54,374 bases of DNA from assembly GCA_027858915.1 (NCBI GenBank), contig JAQIBT010000130.1, positions 1 to 54,374 on the forward strand. The letters are read 5' to 3'. Positions within the stretch are counted from its first letter, which is position 1; every line of letters begins with the position of its first letter. This document shows, piece after piece, positions 36,503 through 45,839 of the stretch. Position numbers and translations under genes: made by a program. The notes below the pieces were generated by a model, which did not search any database, was not told where the DNA came from, and saw only the letters and a list, made by a program, of their open reading frames with translations. This DNA comes from Salinisphaera sp. (GTDB taxonomy: Bacteria; Pseudomonadota; Gammaproteobacteria; Nevskiales; Salinisphaeraceae).

Positions 36503-37339
36503 TCAACGACCGGGATGAAATACGCCGTTCAACGCGTCGCAGTAGCGCTGCGCCGAACGTTGCACTTTGGTGTCGGCCTGGCCGCGCATGATCTTCCCCC
36601 ACCAGCCGCCGTACAGATCGTCATAGCGATAAGGTGCCAGGCGTGCCGCGATGGCCTGCACCGACGCGGCGGGCAAGGGGATATTGTTGGGATAGCTGTA
36701 CATGAAGCTGGCCCAGTCCTGATCGGCGGCAACTTGCACCGTGTCACCGGTAAGCAGCGCCCCACGACCCCCTGCGCCGGCCGCCCAGTGCAGCACACTG
36801 GCGCCGGTGAAGTGCCCACCGGCCCGAATCACACAGACGTTCTGGTTGATCGCGTATTGCTCGCCGTCCCAGTACTGGATCGAGGGATGATCGCGCATCA
36901 CCCAACTACGGTCGGCCTCGGGCAGCAGCAGGCAGGCGTTGAACGCCTCTGCCCAATCCACCATCGCGGTATAGAAATGCGGGTGTGATAGCGCGATCGT
37001 ATCGATCCCGCCCAGGGCCGTCACGGCCTCGATCGTGGTGGGGTCGAGCAGGCTGATGCAGTCCCACAATACATTGCCCTGCGGCGTCTGAACCAGCAGC
37101 GCGCGTTGTCCGATGGCAAAGTGCGGTTCGGTGCCGATGCCGTAGAGTCCGGGCGCGACTTGCTCGATCCGATTCCGATGATCCGCGGCGAGCGCCGCGG
37201 GGCTGATCCAACGCTGGCCGTTGTGTCCAACGAACTGACGCTCGTCGACACAGACCGGACAGCTCTCGGGCGGGTCGATCGACGGCGGATACTGCATACC
37301 GCAGGTTTCGCAGATGAAAGTTGTCATGGGCGTACTCAT
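36503..37339 (-). CDS. MBL-fold metallo-hydrolase with N-terminal zinc ribbon
   Basis: 278 aa. Residues 9-30 form a rubredoxin-like zinc ribbon (CETCGMQYPP...CPVC), and the rest is a metallo-beta-lactamase domain. The first metal motif reads SHPHFYTAMVDW, a variant of HxHxDH in which only the first two histidines are clear; AGGHFTGASVLHW and LLTGDTVQV supply later ligands. The ligand set is partly substituted, so hydrolase activity is uncertain. Its start overlaps the tpm stop by four bases (ATGA), so it is coupled to tpm. A second ATG at 37327 is possible. Confidence 0.82.
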   Translation of the reverse strand: MSTPMTTFICETCGMQYPPSIDPPESCPVCVDERQFVGHNGQRWISPAALAADHRNRIEQVAPGLYGIGTEPHFAIGQRALLVQTPQGNVLWDCISLLDPTTIEAVTALGGIDTIALSHPHFYTAMVDWAEAFNACLLLPEADRSWVMRDHPSIQYWDGEQYAINQNVCVIRAGGHFTGASVLHWAAGAGGRGALLTGDTVQVAADQDWASFMYSYPNNIPLPAASVQAIAARLAPYRYDDLYGGWWGKIMRGQADTKVQRSAQRYCDALNGVFHPGR

Positions 37340-38004
37340 TCTTTGCGGGTTCGGATACGAAGGCGGTATACGTCATCGTGGGCGTCGGCCAGCCCCTTGT
37401 CGCGCAGATGCTCGCTGAACGGTACGTTGCGTCGCATCTCCAGCAAGTCGATATCCGCGCGATCGGCCATCAATCGACGGACCTCGGCCTCGTGGACCGC
37501 GAACGGCGGGCCCTCCATCAACTGTTGATCGTAGGCAAAAGTGATCAGCAGACCCGGTGTCCCGGCAGCCAGGTGAGCCAGTAGATGGTCTACGTACCGG
37601 GCGCGCATGGCCGGCGGCAGGGCGATCAGCGCCGCGCGGTCATACCAGCCCTGCACGTCGGCGATGACAGCGGCCGGCAATGCCAGAAAATCGCCCACCA
37701 GAATCTCTACAGCACCGGCGCTGTAGCGGATGAACTCGCCATATTCGGCGACGGTCGGCTCCACGCCGGATTCGGCAAAGAAGTCGGCAGCGGCTGTCTC
37801 GCTCAGTTCTACGCCAATGACGTGATAGCCGTGGTCTGCGAGCCAACGCATGTCGAGCGTCTTGCCGCATAACGGGACCAGGATACGACTCCCGGCCGCC
37901 AGATTTAGCGACGGCCAATGACGATGCAGTAGCGGCTGGCCCTCCGGTTGGTGAAAGCCTATCTGATTTCTGCGCCAGCGTTCGTGCCAGAAAGCGTGCT
38001 CCAT
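37336..38004 (-). CDS. tpm: Thiopurine S-methyltransferase
   Basis: 222 aa from ATG 38004 (MEHAFWHERWRRNQIGFHQ, the usual TPMT start, with AGAGG five bases upstream). The SAM-binding motif I is ILVPLCGKTLDMRWLADHG, then VIGVELSETAA and GDFLAL. Bacterial Tpm methylates thiopurines and also selenium and tellurium oxyanions to volatile products. It is the first gene of a pair with the MBL protein. Confidence 0.93.
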   Translation of the reverse strand: MEHAFWHERWRRNQIGFHQPEGQPLLHRHWPSLNLAAGSRILVPLCGKTLDMRWLADHGYHVIGVELSETAAADFFAESGVEPTVAEYGEFIRYSAGAVEILVGDFLALPAAVIADVQGWYDRAALIALPPAMRARYVDHLLAHLAAGTPGLLITFAYDQQLMEGPPFAVHEAEVRRLMADRADIDLLEMRRNVPFSEHLRDKGLADAHDDVYRLRIRTRKE

Positions 38005-38046
38005 CTGACCTCTCGTCGTCATGTCTCGTGCGTCAATTCAAGCAGC

Positions 38047-38751
38047 CTACGCCTCAACGTCGAGTTCGGGATAGTGACGAAAGATCCCGTTCTGGTTGAA
38101 CGCAAGCCGTCTGTCGCTGGCCAGATACGCGCCCAGGCGGCGCCGCTGAGTGACCCGCTTGGCCAGATCTCTCAGTTGCGGAATTGTCTGTCGCGCCATG
38201 GCGTTGGGGAGGGCGTAGTCGAGCCCGCTCAGGACCTGGAACATCGACAGATCAAGCGTCGTGCAGCGCTCACCGACAAGCCAGTAGTCTCCGGCCGGGT
38301 TGCATTCGACGCTGTGCTCGAAATAGCGAAGGAATTTTGGCAGGCGCTTGGCAATGAACGCGCTGGTTCGTTGTTTGGCCACTTCGGTCTGGTCTTCGTA
38401 GTAGACAGAGGGCCCCAGCGGATGATGGGTATCGTGAATTTCATTCACGAAGTCGGCGAGTGTGAGCTGCAACTGATGCATGCGACGCAGCTCGTGCTTA
38501 CCATCGGGCGCCAGCTGCAGTGGTATCGCGATCCAATACAGGATCTGGGCCACCTGCGAGACGGATTCATAGTCGTCTTCCAGAACAGGCGGCGCAAAAT
38601 GCTCTCCGCGGTTGAGCATTTCCGCAACCGTATTGGAGCCTCCGCTGAGCCGGCCGATGTCCATGTACTCGGCGCCGGCGTCCTCCAGGGCAAGGCGCAC
38701 GAATTCGCCGCGACCTGGAATACTCGGCCAGTAGTAAAGACGATAGCTCAT
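38047..38751 (-). CDS. Glutathione S-transferase family protein
   Basis: 234 aa from ATG 38751 (MSYRLYYWPSIPGRGEFVRL). The N-terminal pattern YYWP-x-PGRGE is that of alpha/sigma-like GSTs with a catalytic tyrosine. FAPPVLEDDYESVSQVAQIL supplies the cis-Pro and glutathione contacts, and the C-terminal helical domain includes GERCTTLDLSMFQVLSGL. The open frame extends upstream to 39069, but that part resembles nothing and overlaps dinB. It lies 42 bp before tpm on the same strand; a shared detoxification operon is possible. Confidence 0.85.
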   Translation of the reverse strand: MSYRLYYWPSIPGRGEFVRLALEDAGAEYMDIGRLSGGSNTVAEMLNRGEHFAPPVLEDDYESVSQVAQILYWIAIPLQLAPDGKHELRRMHQLQLTLADFVNEIHDTHHPLGPSVYYEDQTEVAKQRTSAFIAKRLPKFLRYFEHSVECNPAGDYWLVGERCTTLDLSMFQVLSGLDYALPNAMARQTIPQLRDLAKRVTQRRRLGAYLASDRRLAFNQNGIFRHYPELDVEA

Positions 38752-38953
38752 GGCTTTGATGATGAGTGTTCTCAATACATGGCAACAGAGCCTTGGCGCG
38801 GCGTCAATCAGGCTTGCGTAGTGTCCAGGCGTTTGCGAGGCTGTAGCGCTGCGGCTTGACCTATCTCCCGGTGCCGCTTGTGAACACAGCGCCGCTATGG
38901 TCTCGAATCGGCAACGGCTCGCGTGATTGCGCTCTGGGGTGCAGGCACGGATG

Positions 38954-40039
38954 TCAGAACAAGGCGGCCTGTTGCATAGTGTGAGCGTCGTCGATGAATC
39001 CCGACAGGCCCACGCCGACCAGGCGATATCGCGTACCGGCCGGGCTGTCCACTCGATCGCGCAGCGCACAGGCGATCCCGGCCAGTTCGGCGGCAGATGT
39101 CGGCGGTACGGTCGGCGTGTAGCTGCGTGTGAGGATCTGGAAGTCTGCGGTCTTGAGCTTGAGCACTACCGTGCGTGCAACGCGAGCCGTCTTGCGCCGA
39201 TGATTGCGCCAGGTCTTGTCGGCTAGCTGTTCGATATAAGGCGCCAGTGCCTCCAGCGGCAGGTCAGCGTGCAGCGTATCCTCCGACGAGACCTGTACCG
39301 ATTCGCGATGGGGCTGTACCGGCCGCTCGTCGATGCCGCGGGCCAATTCGTAGAGACGTATGCCCCAGCGGCCAAACCGCGCTTCAAGCACATCGCGCTC
39401 CAGTTGGCGCAGCTCTCCAACGGTCGTTACCTGCATCTCGGCGAGCCGGGCTTTCATCACCCGGCCGACACCCGGAATCTTGCCGATATCCAGCGGAATC
39501 AGGAATGCATCGATGCGTCGCGGCGTCACCACGAACTGGCCGTCAGGCTTGCGCCAGTCCGAAGCAACCTTGGCCAGGAACTTGTTGGGCGCGATGCCGG
39601 CGGATGCGGTGAGTCCTGTCTCGCGGCGAATATCGGCGCGCACCGCCTTGGCGATCGCAGTAGCCGTGGGTAGATCGACTGGCGAATCCGTGACGTCCAG
39701 ATAGGCTTCGTCTAGGGACAGCGGTTCCACCAGGTCCGTATATTGATAAAAGATCTCGCGAATAGTGCGTGATACTTCCTTATAGCGTGGGAAGTTCGGG
39801 TCCACGAATATCGCGTCCGGGCAAAGCCGTACGGCGCGCATCGCCGGCATCGCCGAATGCACGCCGAACACGCGGGCCTCGTAGCTCGCTGCGGTAACCA
39901 CGGAACGCGGGCTGCGTTTGGCGACTACCACCGGCAGGCCGCGCAGCTCCGGCCGATCGCGCTGTTCGACCGATGCATAGAACGCGTCCATGTCGACGTG
40001 CACGATCTTGCGTAGCGGTGATGGAGCGGGATTGTTCAT
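38954..40039 (-). CDS. dinB: DNA polymerase IV (Y family)
   Basis: 361 aa from ATG 40039. Catalytic acidic residues are in HVDMDAFYASVEQRD and SLDEAYLDVT. The steric-gate region, the helix-hairpin-helix GKIPGVGRVMKARL, and the little-finger domain (SSEDTLHADLPLEAL) are intact. Pol IV performs error-prone synthesis past lesions. I saw no LexA box upstream. The C-terminus ends MQQAALF: the last residues (QAALF) fit a beta-clamp-binding peptide. Confidence 0.96.
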   Translation of the reverse strand: MNNPAPSPLRKIVHVDMDAFYASVEQRDRPELRGLPVVVAKRSPRSVVTAASYEARVFGVHSAMPAMRAVRLCPDAIFVDPNFPRYKEVSRTIREIFYQYTDLVEPLSLDEAYLDVTDSPVDLPTATAIAKAVRADIRRETGLTASAGIAPNKFLAKVASDWRKPDGQFVVTPRRIDAFLIPLDIGKIPGVGRVMKARLAEMQVTTVGELRQLERDVLEARFGRWGIRLYELARGIDERPVQPHRESVQVSSEDTLHADLPLEALAPYIEQLADKTWRNHRRKTARVARTVVLKLKTADFQILTRSYTPTVPPTSAAELAGIACALRDRVDSPAGTRYRLVGVGLSGFIDDAHTMQQAALF

Positions 40040-40311
40040 GTCAGGCGCTTGAAAAATCTCTATGTTTGGGGTGGTTTGGCCCGCCCGTCGCAGCGAGGGT
40101 TTGAGGTCCTGAAAATGCAGGCCGGAGCGCGGACGCCGCTGCCTGGGTGTAGCGTAGACCCCTGGTACGCGCCAGGGCGCTGATCGATGCCAGCCAGCAC
40201 GTTCGCGTGGGCGGTTGCGCGTTACCATGCGACCAGCGTGCTGTTGGCTGCTCGCCCGAGGGGGCCGCCAGCGCCTTGTCATCCTCTGAATCAGGCGCTT
40301 TTGCGAACAAA

Positions 40312-41153
40312 ATGGACCGATCCCGATATTTTACCCTGCGTTTGTCCTGTCCCGACCGAGTCGGCATCGTATCGCGGGTCGCGAGCTTTATCGCCGACGC
40401 TGGCGGTTGGATTCTGCGTTCCAGCCAACACTCCGACGGCCCGACCGAACGCTTCTACATGCGGGTGGAAATCGAAGCAGACAGCCTGCACTGCGACCGC
40501 GATACCTTCGCGCAGCGGTTCTTCGCGGTAGCCGACGAACTGGATATGGAGTGGCAGCTAGCCGATAGTGCCGCGCGGCAACGGATTGTCATTCTGGTCT
40601 CGCGCCAGATGCACTGTCTCTACGATCTGCTGGAGCGTTGGTCGTCAGGAGAACTGGATGTAGAGATCCCCTGCGTGATCTCCAACCACGAGGATGCCCG
40701 CGGGCTGGTGGAATGGCATGGTATCGACTACCACCACGTACCGGTCGACCCGGCTGACAGAGAACGCGCCTGGCACGTCATACGCGAGCGCTTCGATGCC
40801 GTCGGCGGCCAGACCATGATGCAGATTCTGCCAGGCTGGCTGTGCGAGGCCTATGCGGGCCAGATCATCAACATCCATCACAGCTTCCTGCCCAGCTTCG
40901 TCGGCGCCCAGCCGTATCTGCAAGCCTGGAGACGCGGCGTGAAACAGGTCGGCGCTACCTGTCACTACGTCACGCCGATCTTGATCAAGGGCCGATCATC
41001 GAACAGGACGTGACCCGCGTGACGCACAACGACTCGGTGCGCGATCTGGTGCGTTACGGCAAGGACATCGAAAAAGCCGTGCTGGCACGCGGCCTGCGTT
41101 ATCACCTGGAGGACCGGGTGCTGATCAGCGGACAGCGAACGGTAGTGCTGTGA
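40312..41153 (+). pseudogene. purU: Formyltetrahydrofolate deformylase, interrupted by a frameshift
   Basis: N-terminal ACT domain (FTLRLSCPDRVGIVSRVASF) then the formyl-transferase-like domain with [11 protein letters not shown] and GATCHYVT. At about 40971-40976 the frame breaks: the first frame continues PILIKGRSS to a stop at 41013, while the next frame carries the conserved end ([15 protein letters not shown]...[15 protein letters not shown]) to 41153. Restoring one base gives a normal protein of about 280 aa. As written, the product lacks the catalytic Asp region and C-terminus. PurU releases formate from 10-formyl-THF. A single missing base could be a sequencing error. Confidence 0.85.
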
Positions 41154-41183
41154 AAACCCGGGGTCGTGTGAAGCCGCGCGTTG

Positions 41184-41819
41184 TCAGCCGCGTCCGCTGG
41201 CAGCCAGTTTGAGGCCGAGCCCGACAAATACGCCGCCCACCGTCTTCTTGAGCCAGTACGCCAAACGCCCGCTACCGCCCACGCGTCGCCCGACCGAATG
41301 TGCAGACCAGGCGGCGATGCAGTTGACGCTCGTACCCGTGATATTGAACGTCAGCCCAAGTATCAGAAAATCAAGCGTTCGATGCGGACTATCGCTGGCG
41401 ATGAACTGCGGCAAAAAAGCCAGAAAGAACAGCGCGATCTTCGGATTCAGCAGGTTGATCAGCACGCCTTGTCGATAGATATGAAGCAGGCTTCGATGCT
41501 CGGCGCGGGGCGTGGTCGTGCGTGCATTGTTCTTTTTTTCCAGCAGCAGCCGCGCGCCCAGGTAGATCAGATAGGCCGCGCCCACGTATTTGATGATCGT
41601 GAACGCCGCGGCCGACGTCGCCAGCAACGCCGATAGCCCGATCATGGCAAACCCGATATGGAACAGCGTCCCGCTGAATATACTCAGCGCCGCCAGCACT
41701 CCGGCGCGGACACCGCGCGCGACGCTGCTGCTCATCACGTAAAGCATGTCGGCGCCGGGCGTGATGTTCAGGAGTAGGCCAGAGGCAACGAACAATAGGA
41801 AATTGTGAATACCGAACAC
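41184..41819 (-). CDS. LysE/RhtB-family amino-acid exporter
   Basis: 211 aa from GTG 41819, chosen because AGGAG lies six bases upstream and the protein then starts with the family pattern FGIHNFLLFVASGLLLNITPGAD. Six helices, with the loop motif GFAMIGLSALL and LLNPKIALFFLAFLPQFI all typical of LysE. These proteins export amino acids or their derivatives by proton exchange; the substrate is not predictable. It converges on the purU gene. Confidence 0.88.
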   Translation of the reverse strand: MFGIHNFLLFVASGLLLNITPGADMLYVMSSSVARGVRAGVLAALSIFSGTLFHIGFAMIGLSALLATSAAAFTIIKYVGAAYLIYLGARLLLEKKNNARTTTPRAEHRSLLHIYRQGVLINLLNPKIALFFLAFLPQFIASDSPHRTLDFLILGLTFNITGTSVNCIAAWSAHSVGRRVGGSGRLAYWLKKTVGGVFVGLGLKLAASGRG

Positions 41820-41957
41820 CGGATGCTCCTGAAAAGTCAGCGATAATGTTTGTAGGCTGCTGGAGCACGGCGACGGCCAGCCGCTGTTCCATTGCCTATC
41901 GTCTTCCTCACGCAAACCGCCATAATCGCGACTGGGCGGACGTATAGGGCGCCAACG

Positions 41958-42275
41958 CTAGTTGCCGCCCTGCGTATCAGCGTGAACGTCGCGGGTGGAT
42001 TCGAACAGGGCATTCTGTTCGGCGCTTGCTTCGGCCTGGTAGCGATCCTTCCAGTCTGCATAGGGCATGCCGTAGACCCGCTCGCGAGCCTGGTCGTAAT
42101 CCATCGACACGCCGCGCCGCTCGGCCTCTGCCCGGTACCACTTCGCCAGACAGTTGCGGCAGAATCCGGCCAGATTCATCAGGTCGATGTTTTGAACGTC
42201 GGTGCGCTCCTGCAGATGCCTGATCAGATCGCGAAATGCAGCCGCTTCTGCCTTAATTCGAGTCCGTTCATCCAT
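41958..42275 (-). CDS. Conserved protein, DUF1244 family
   Basis: 105 aa. The family core is complete: HLQERTDVQNIDLMNLAGFC, then RNCLAKWYR, VYGMPYADWKDRYQ. Two cysteines in FCRNC could bind a metal. DUF1244 is widespread in proteobacteria, with no settled function. It lies 138 bp upstream of the LysE gene on the same strand. Confidence 0.88.
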   Translation of the reverse strand: MDERTRIKAEAAAFRDLIRHLQERTDVQNIDLMNLAGFCRNCLAKWYRAEAERRGVSMDYDQARERVYGMPYADWKDRYQAEASAEQNALFESTRDVHADTQGGN

Positions 42276-42490
42276 ATCGATTTCTCATACCGCAAGAGTC
42301 GACAGTTTGCCTGAAGCCTGCGCTGCATTCATCAGGAGCCGATATTGCCTGCACGAAACATGAGCCGTCCAAAGCCGACGCATAGTGGCTGTCGACGACT
42401 GCCGCAGAGCAGGTTGTGTTTTACCGCCTATCGGCTGTGCTCAACAGGGCGAAGGCTGCCTCAATGCAGTTCTGCCGGTACCTTGATGCA

Positions 42491-43279
42491 TCAGGCGGCA
42501 GCGCTGTCGCGCGGCGGCTCCTGGGCGCCGGTCATGATCGCGACGGCGTCGGATGGGGATATGCTTTTGGGATCGACAACCGCGATTCGTCGGCCCAGAC
42601 GATGAATATGGACCCGGTCGGCGACTTCAAACACATGCGGCATGTTGTGCGAGATGAGCACGATCGGCAGCCCGCGTTTCTGCACGTCGCGGATGAGCTC
42701 CAGCACGCGGCCGGATTCCTTTACGCCGAGCGCCGCTGTTGGCTCGTCCATGATGATGAGCTTGGCCGCGAAGGCCGCTGCCCGTGCGACTGCTACGCCC
42801 TGACGCTGTCCGCCCGATAATGTCTCGACGGCCTGGCCGATGTTCTGGATCGTCAGGATGCCCAACTCCGAGAGTTTGTCCTTGGCGAAGCGTTCCATCC
42901 TCGGCCGGTCCAGCATCCGGAACACCGAACCGAGAATGCCGCTGCGGCGGATCTCCCGGCCGAGAAACATGTTGTCTGCAATCGACAACGCCGGCGACAA
43001 CGCCAGCGTCTGATAAACGGTCTCGATGCCGGCATCGCGCGCCTTCATCGGCGAGGCGAATTGCACAGGCTTACCGTTCAGGCGAATTTCACCGGAATCG
43101 GGAATGACCGCACCGGAGATTGCCTTGATCAGCGTTGATTTGCCTGCGCCGTTGTCGCCGATCACGGCCAGCACTTCGCCCGGATAAAGATCGAAGTCTG
43201 CGTTGTCGAGCGCCGTGACACGGCCATAATTCTTGGTCAGTCCACGCGCGGTGAGTATGGGTTGCGTGTTGCTGTTCAT
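42491..43279 (-). CDS. frcA: Fructose-type ABC transporter ATP-binding protein
   Basis: 262 aa from ATG 43279. A single-domain sugar ATPase, unlike two-domain RbsA. Walker A GDNGAGKSTL, signature LSGGQRQGVAVARA, Walker B LIIMDEPTAAL and switch His in LISHNMPHVF are intact. Its start overlaps the frcC stop by four bases. Closest in layout and sequence to FrcA of Sinorhizobium meliloti. Confidence 0.9.
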   Translation of the reverse strand: MNSNTQPILTARGLTKNYGRVTALDNADFDLYPGEVLAVIGDNGAGKSTLIKAISGAVIPDSGEIRLNGKPVQFASPMKARDAGIETVYQTLALSPALSIADNMFLGREIRRSGILGSVFRMLDRPRMERFAKDKLSELGILTIQNIGQAVETLSGGQRQGVAVARAAAFAAKLIIMDEPTAALGVKESGRVLELIRDVQKRGLPIVLISHNMPHVFEVADRVHIHRLGRRIAVVDPKSISPSDAVAIMTGAQEPPRDSAAA

Positions 43280-44334
43280 GCCGACACCTTTCGTATCCAT
43301 TGGTCGGTCGTTACCGCGATGATGATCAGTGCGCCAACCGTCAACTGGGTCCACTGCGGATCAGTGCCGAGCAGCCTCAAGCCGAGCGAGAAGACACCCA
43401 CTATCAACGCGCCAAACAACGTGCCGAGTATCGACCCGCGGCCGCCGAACAGGGATGTACCGCCAATCACAACCGCGGTGATCGCGTTGATGTTTTCCAA
43501 CTGACCGGCCTGCGGCGAGACCGAGCCGATACGCCCGATCAGCGCCCAGCCGGCCAGGCCACAGATCAGCCCCGTGACGACGTACACGGATACCAGCACG
43601 CGACCTGTGTGAATACCCGACAACAGTGCGGCGTCCTTGTCGTCACCGACCGCATAGACATGACGCCCCCAGGCGGTGTGGTTGAGCGCAAACCACAGCA
43701 CCCCCGACAGCACCACCATCAGAATCACGCCGTAGGTGAAAACCGCGTTACCCACGCGGAAGGATTCGCCAAAGAAATGCAGGATCGGCGCCACGTGGTC
43801 GATATCCTGACTGCGCACCGTTTCGTTGCCGGAATAGATGTAGGTCGCCGCGCCGAAGACCGACCAACTGCCGAGCGTCACAATGAACGGCGGCAGCTTG
43901 ACGAGCGACACCAGCAGGCCGTTGATCAGACCACATCCTGCGCCTGCGGTCAGTCCAGCCAGGACCGCAATATAGCCCGGCACCCCGTAGTGCATGGCGA
44001 ACTGACCCATGACTACCGAGCTAAGCACCATGATGGCGCCGACCGACAGATCGATGCCGGCCGTCAGGATAATCAGTGTTTCGCCGGCGCTTACGATGCC
44101 GGTGATCGCCACCTGCTGGAGAATCAGCGTCAGCGCAAAGGCCGAATAGAACTTCGAGCCGACCGCAATGGCAAAGAAAATCAATGACGCAATAACGACG
44201 ATAACAGGCACGGCAGCCGGATTGCCATGCAGAAAATGCTGAATATGCTGGACCGGGGTACGGCGGCGCACGTCGAAAGAAGAGGGTTGCCCCGTGGCGC
44301 CGCTATCGTCGTCCGGGTCTGCAGTATCGTTCAT
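43276..44334 (-). CDS. frcC: Fructose-type ABC transporter permease
   Basis: 352 aa from ATG 44334 (GGAGAGG upstream). BPD_transp_2/RbsC-type permease with eight to ten helices; ETLIILTAGIDLSVGAIMVLS and GGTSLFGGRGSILGTLFGAL are the conserved RbsC-family motifs. About 40 hydrophilic residues (DPDDDSGATGQPSSFD...) precede the first helix. Works with FrcA and FrcB. Confidence 0.92.
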   Translation of the reverse strand: MNDTADPDDDSGATGQPSSFDVRRRTPVQHIQHFLHGNPAAVPVIVVIASLIFFAIAVGSKFYSAFALTLILQQVAITGIVSAGETLIILTAGIDLSVGAIMVLSSVVMGQFAMHYGVPGYIAVLAGLTAGAGCGLINGLLVSLVKLPPFIVTLGSWSVFGAATYIYSGNETVRSQDIDHVAPILHFFGESFRVGNAVFTYGVILMVVLSGVLWFALNHTAWGRHVYAVGDDKDAALLSGIHTGRVLVSVYVVTGLICGLAGWALIGRIGSVSPQAGQLENINAITAVVIGGTSLFGGRGSILGTLFGALIVGVFSLGLRLLGTDPQWTQLTVGALIIIAVTTDQWIRKVSA

Positions 44335-44479
44335 GGACCTCTCCTCGAAAGCGTGGCGCGCACCCGTTTGTCGCGGCTGGCAACGTGCCCGCGACCGGAC
44401 CGGCAGCAGGCGCAATGAGCCAGCCGGACATTGAGCGCGCCTGACGCGGGCGTCTTCGTCTGTGCCAGTCCGGCGTCAA

Positions 44480-45502
44480 TCAGCCCCAGCACTTCTTCAG
44501 GCCAGCCTTGGAGTCGATTGATGGGACGCCCTTGACCGGATGATCGGTAATCAGATTCACGCCCGTATTGGTGAAGTCCAGCCCCGGACTCGTCTGCGGT
44601 TTCTTGCCGGTCTCGGCGAAGGTCTTGATCGCCTGTATGCCCTTGGACGCCATGATCAGCGGATACTGCTGGGCCGTGGCACCAATGACGCCGTCCCGCA
44701 CATTCTTGACGCCGTCGCAGCTGCCGTCGATGGCAACGATCGTGACCTGTTTTTCCATGCCGACAGACTTCAATGCCTGATAAGCCCCGGCTGCTGCGGG
44801 CTCGTTGATGGCATACACCAGATTGATGCTCGGATTCTGCTGCAGCAGATTTTCCATCGCCTTGCGCCCGCCGTCCTCGGCGCCGCCGGTGACGTCATGG
44901 CCGACAATACGTGGGTCGCTCTCGTCGCCCCATTTATGCGGATCCTTGATGTCGATCCCGAACCCTTTCATGAACCCCTGATCGCGCTGCACGCCGACCG
45001 ACGGTTGGCTCGTTGCCAGATCGAGAAAAGCGATATGTGCCTTCTTGTCGCCGAGGCGCTTCCTGGCCCACTCGCCGTCCAGTTTGCCGGCCTGGAAATT
45101 ATCGGTCGCGAAGGTCGCATCGGCTGCGTTGGTCGGCTGCAGGGTGGTATCCAGTGCAATTACCATGATGCCCGCTTTACGCGCTTTCTCGACCGTCGGC
45201 ACGATAGCCGACGTATTGGATGCGGTAATGAGAATGCCGTTCACCCCGTCGGCCATACACGTTTCGATTGCATCGACCTGGGATTGATTGTCGCCGTCAT
45301 ACTTGCCGGCATAGGTTTTCAGACTGACGTTCAGCTTTTTTGCCTGCTGGAGCGCGCCTTCGCGCATCTTCACGAAATAAGGATTGTTGTCGGTTTTTGT
45401 GATCAGACAGGCACTGACGTCCTTGGCGAATGCCGGCGAGGCCATCAGCGCGCCGCCGACGGCTGCACATAATATCGAGGACCGTAAAACTATATGTCGC
45501 AT
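44480..45502 (-). CDS. frcB: Fructose-type ABC transporter periplasmic binding protein
   Basis: 340 aa. Sec signal peptide in residues 1-26 ([17 protein letters not shown], cleavage after AFA). The mature protein is a ribose-binding-type fold; [57 protein letters not shown] and the end [15 protein letters not shown] closely follow S. meliloti FrcB. It likely binds fructose (or ribose/mannose). A LacI-type operator lies 29 bp upstream of its start. Confidence 0.92.
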   Translation of the reverse strand: MRHIVLRSSILCAAVGGALMASPAFAKDVSACLITKTDNNPYFVKMREGALQQAKKLNVSLKTYAGKYDGDNQSQVDAIETCMADGVNGILITASNTSAIVPTVEKARKAGIMVIALDTTLQPTNAADATFATDNFQAGKLDGEWARKRLGDKKAHIAFLDLATSQPSVGVQRDQGFMKGFGIDIKDPHKWGDESDPRIVGHDVTGGAEDGGRKAMENLLQQNPSINLVYAINEPAAAGAYQALKSVGMEKQVTIVAIDGSCDGVKNVRDGVIGATAQQYPLIMASKGIQAIKTFAETGKKPQTSPGLDFTNTGVNLITDHPVKGVPSIDSKAGLKKCWG

Positions 45503-45839
45503 GATGACTCCTGTAATCGAAACGCCGCGGTTGAAACGCTTTCAAGAATATGCAGCCGGCGACTGGCTGCGAAAGCAAATCTCAATCGAAAAGAATGCAG
45601 TCGGGAGATACGCCCCCATCTGATAAACACGGATCAGACGTTGCCGACTCCAGGCTGCAACACTATTCCCAGAATGAGAAAAAATTCATCGCTGCGATAT
45701 TCTCCTTTGATCGCATAACTGACGGGCACGGCTAATCATTCTGATAAGTCACTAATTTTCCGCGCCTCCGATGTCGCTGGCGTCGCCATATCGCGCGGGC
45801 GGCCTGATGCGAAGACAGCGCTATCGGTAACTCGTCATG
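45503..45839. other. frcB leader and promoter region, 337 bp
   Basis: No gene is supported. It contains the TTGAAA-CGC-TTTCAA operator (45531-45545) and a CAGCC/GGCTG hairpin just upstream of it. I see no T-run terminator for the SSS symporter gene, so some read-through into frcBCA is possible. Confidence 0.4.
45531..45545 (-). promoter_or_regulatory. LacI-family operator upstream of frcB
   Basis: TTGAAA-CGC-TTTCAA is a perfect palindrome of the shape bound by LacI/GalR-family sugar repressors (central CG with GAAA/TTTC arms). It lies 29-43 bp before the frcB start. No LacI-family gene is in the window, so the cognate repressor must be elsewhere. Confidence 0.55.

Noticed and set aside
38755-39069. 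N-terminal extension of the second GST
   Set aside because: Overlaps dinB, has no GST similarity, and the canonical GST start MSYRLYYW is at 38751.
40040-40311. LexA box between dinB and purU
   Set aside because: No CTGT-N8-ACAG pattern found; CTGGTACGCGCCAGG is only a loose match.
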